Shown here: positions 13,267 through 13,819 of the stretch, in pieces | Numbering within the stretch: position 1 is the stretch's first letter | Layout of the letters: every line of letters begins with the position of its first letter | NCBI GenBank assembly: GCA_013389125.1 | Contig: JACADX010000443.1 | Coordinates: forward strand, 1 to 13,819 | Direction of reading: 5' to 3' | Length of the DNA: 13,819 nucleotides | Source of the DNA: Parvularculaceae bacterium | Lineage (GTDB): Bacteria > Pseudomonadota > Alphaproteobacteria > Caulobacterales > Parvularculaceae | The notes under the pieces: model-generated | What the model was told of the DNA's origin: nothing | Database searches by the model: none | The model's input: only the letters and a program-made list of their open reading frames with translations | Translations under genes and position numbers: made by a program

Positions 13267-13284
13267 GTCGTAAAGGGGCATAAG

Positions 13285-13819
13285 ATGTCAGCGGTCGAGT
13301 CGGTCATATCGGGCGTCGGTTCGTGTTTGCCGGACCGCATCGTCACCAATCAGGACCTCGCAAAAAAGATCGACACGTCGGACGAATGGATCCGCTCGCG
13401 CAGCGGCATCGGCGAGCGCCATATCGCCGGCGACGACGAAGTGACGTCGGATCTTGCGGCGAAAGCGGCCTGGCGCGCGCTCGATCAGGCGGGCCTGAAA
13501 CCGCGCGACATCGACCTCATCATTGTCGCCACGGTGACGCCCGACAAGACCTTTCCGTCCACGGCCGTCTACGTCCAGCAAAAGCTCGGGGTTCCGCCCG
13601 GCATCGCCTTCGACGTCTCCGCCGCATGCGCCGGATTTCTTTACGCGCTCAATATCGCCCACAATTTCATCACGACGGGACAGGCGAGGCACGCCCTCAT
13701 CATCGGCGCTGAAAAGCTCTCGTGCTTTCTCGACTGGACGGATCGCGCGACCTGCGTCCTCTTCGGCGCCGGCGCCGGCGCCGTCGTCCTTTCGGCGAGC
13801 GCGCCGCGCACAGCGGCGC
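13285..13819 (+). CDS. fabH: Beta-ketoacyl-ACP synthase III, truncated by window end
   Basis: The first 178 residues of FabH are present; the rest lies beyond the window. FabH joins acetyl-CoA and malonyl-ACP to start fatty-acid synthesis. The sequence shows the family N-terminus (SGVGSCLPDRIVTN, 9-22), KIDTSDEWIRSRSGIGERHIA (28-48), VATVTPDKTFPSTA (81-94) and the active-site Cys115 in SAACAGFLYAL. AAAGGGG at 13272-13278 is 6 bases before the ATG. The His and Asn of the catalytic triad would be in the missing part. It follows the J-protein gene by 18 bases and is not preceded by plsX, its usual neighbour in proteobacteria. It could therefore be a relocated fabH or a second KAS III paralogue. 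Confidence 0.9.
   Translation, partial: MSAVESVISGVGSCLPDRIVTNQDLAKKIDTSDEWIRSRSGIGERHIAGDDEVTSDLAAKAAWRALDQAGLKPRDIDLIIVATVTPDKTFPSTAVYVQQKLGVPPGIAFDVSAACAGFLYALNIAHNFITTGQARHALIIGAEKLSCFLDWTDRATCVLFGAGAGAVVLSASAPRTAA

Overview
The window is GC-rich (most codons end in G or C), densely coded DNA of an alphaproteobacterium. The strongest taxonomic markers are a clear MipZ, which is the alphaproteobacterial ParA-like regulator of FtsZ position, the ubiK-ybjN-proC gene order, and an EnvZ-type kinase with its OmpR-type regulator. A PEP-CTERM sorting tail hints at a marine or aquatic lineage near Parvularculales or Caulobacterales, but that placement is inference. No phage, transposon, CRISPR, rRNA or tRNA is visible.

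Layout. Positions 1-274 hold no convincing gene, only two inverted repeats. An exported S41-type peptidase-like protein (275-1573, minus) is divergent from a plus-strand group ubiK, ybjN-domain gene, proC (1783-3493). ProC converges with a minus-strand series running from about 6685 down to 3498. In transcription order this series is a 60-residue membrane protein with a Cys-rich tail, a Pro-rich PEP-CTERM ORF, a pgsA-like CDP-alcohol phosphatidyltransferase, an OmpR-type response regulator, and an EnvZ-type histidine kinase. The kinase is cut in two by an in-frame TAG just before its H-box. A mostly empty stretch (6686-7142) follows.

Next come a GH24 lysozyme-like protein with two C-terminal membrane helices and an unrecognised exported Cys-containing protein (both plus), then panC (minus). 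Divergent from panC is a coiled-coil/SPOR-domain lipoprotein candidate, which meets an orphan PapD-like periplasmic chaperone (minus) tail to tail. From 11851 to the end, on plus, lie mipZ, a membrane-anchored J-domain protein resembling Tim14/Pam18, and the start of fabH, which runs off the window.

How they fit together. Most genes concern the envelope or cell division: phospholipid head groups (pgsA), envelope sensing (regulator and kinase), peptidoglycan binding or cleavage (SPOR, GH24), septum placement (mipZ) and fatty-acid initiation (fabH). The rest is housekeeping: proline (proC), pantothenate (panC) and ubiquinone (ubiK).

The points most worth following up are the amber codon in the kinase, the PEP-CTERM ORF without a signal peptide and its small Cys-tailed neighbour, the GH24 protein lacking the usual catalytic Asp and an export signal, and the paired repeats in the mipZ promoter region. 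I did not find a convincing new multi-gene system.
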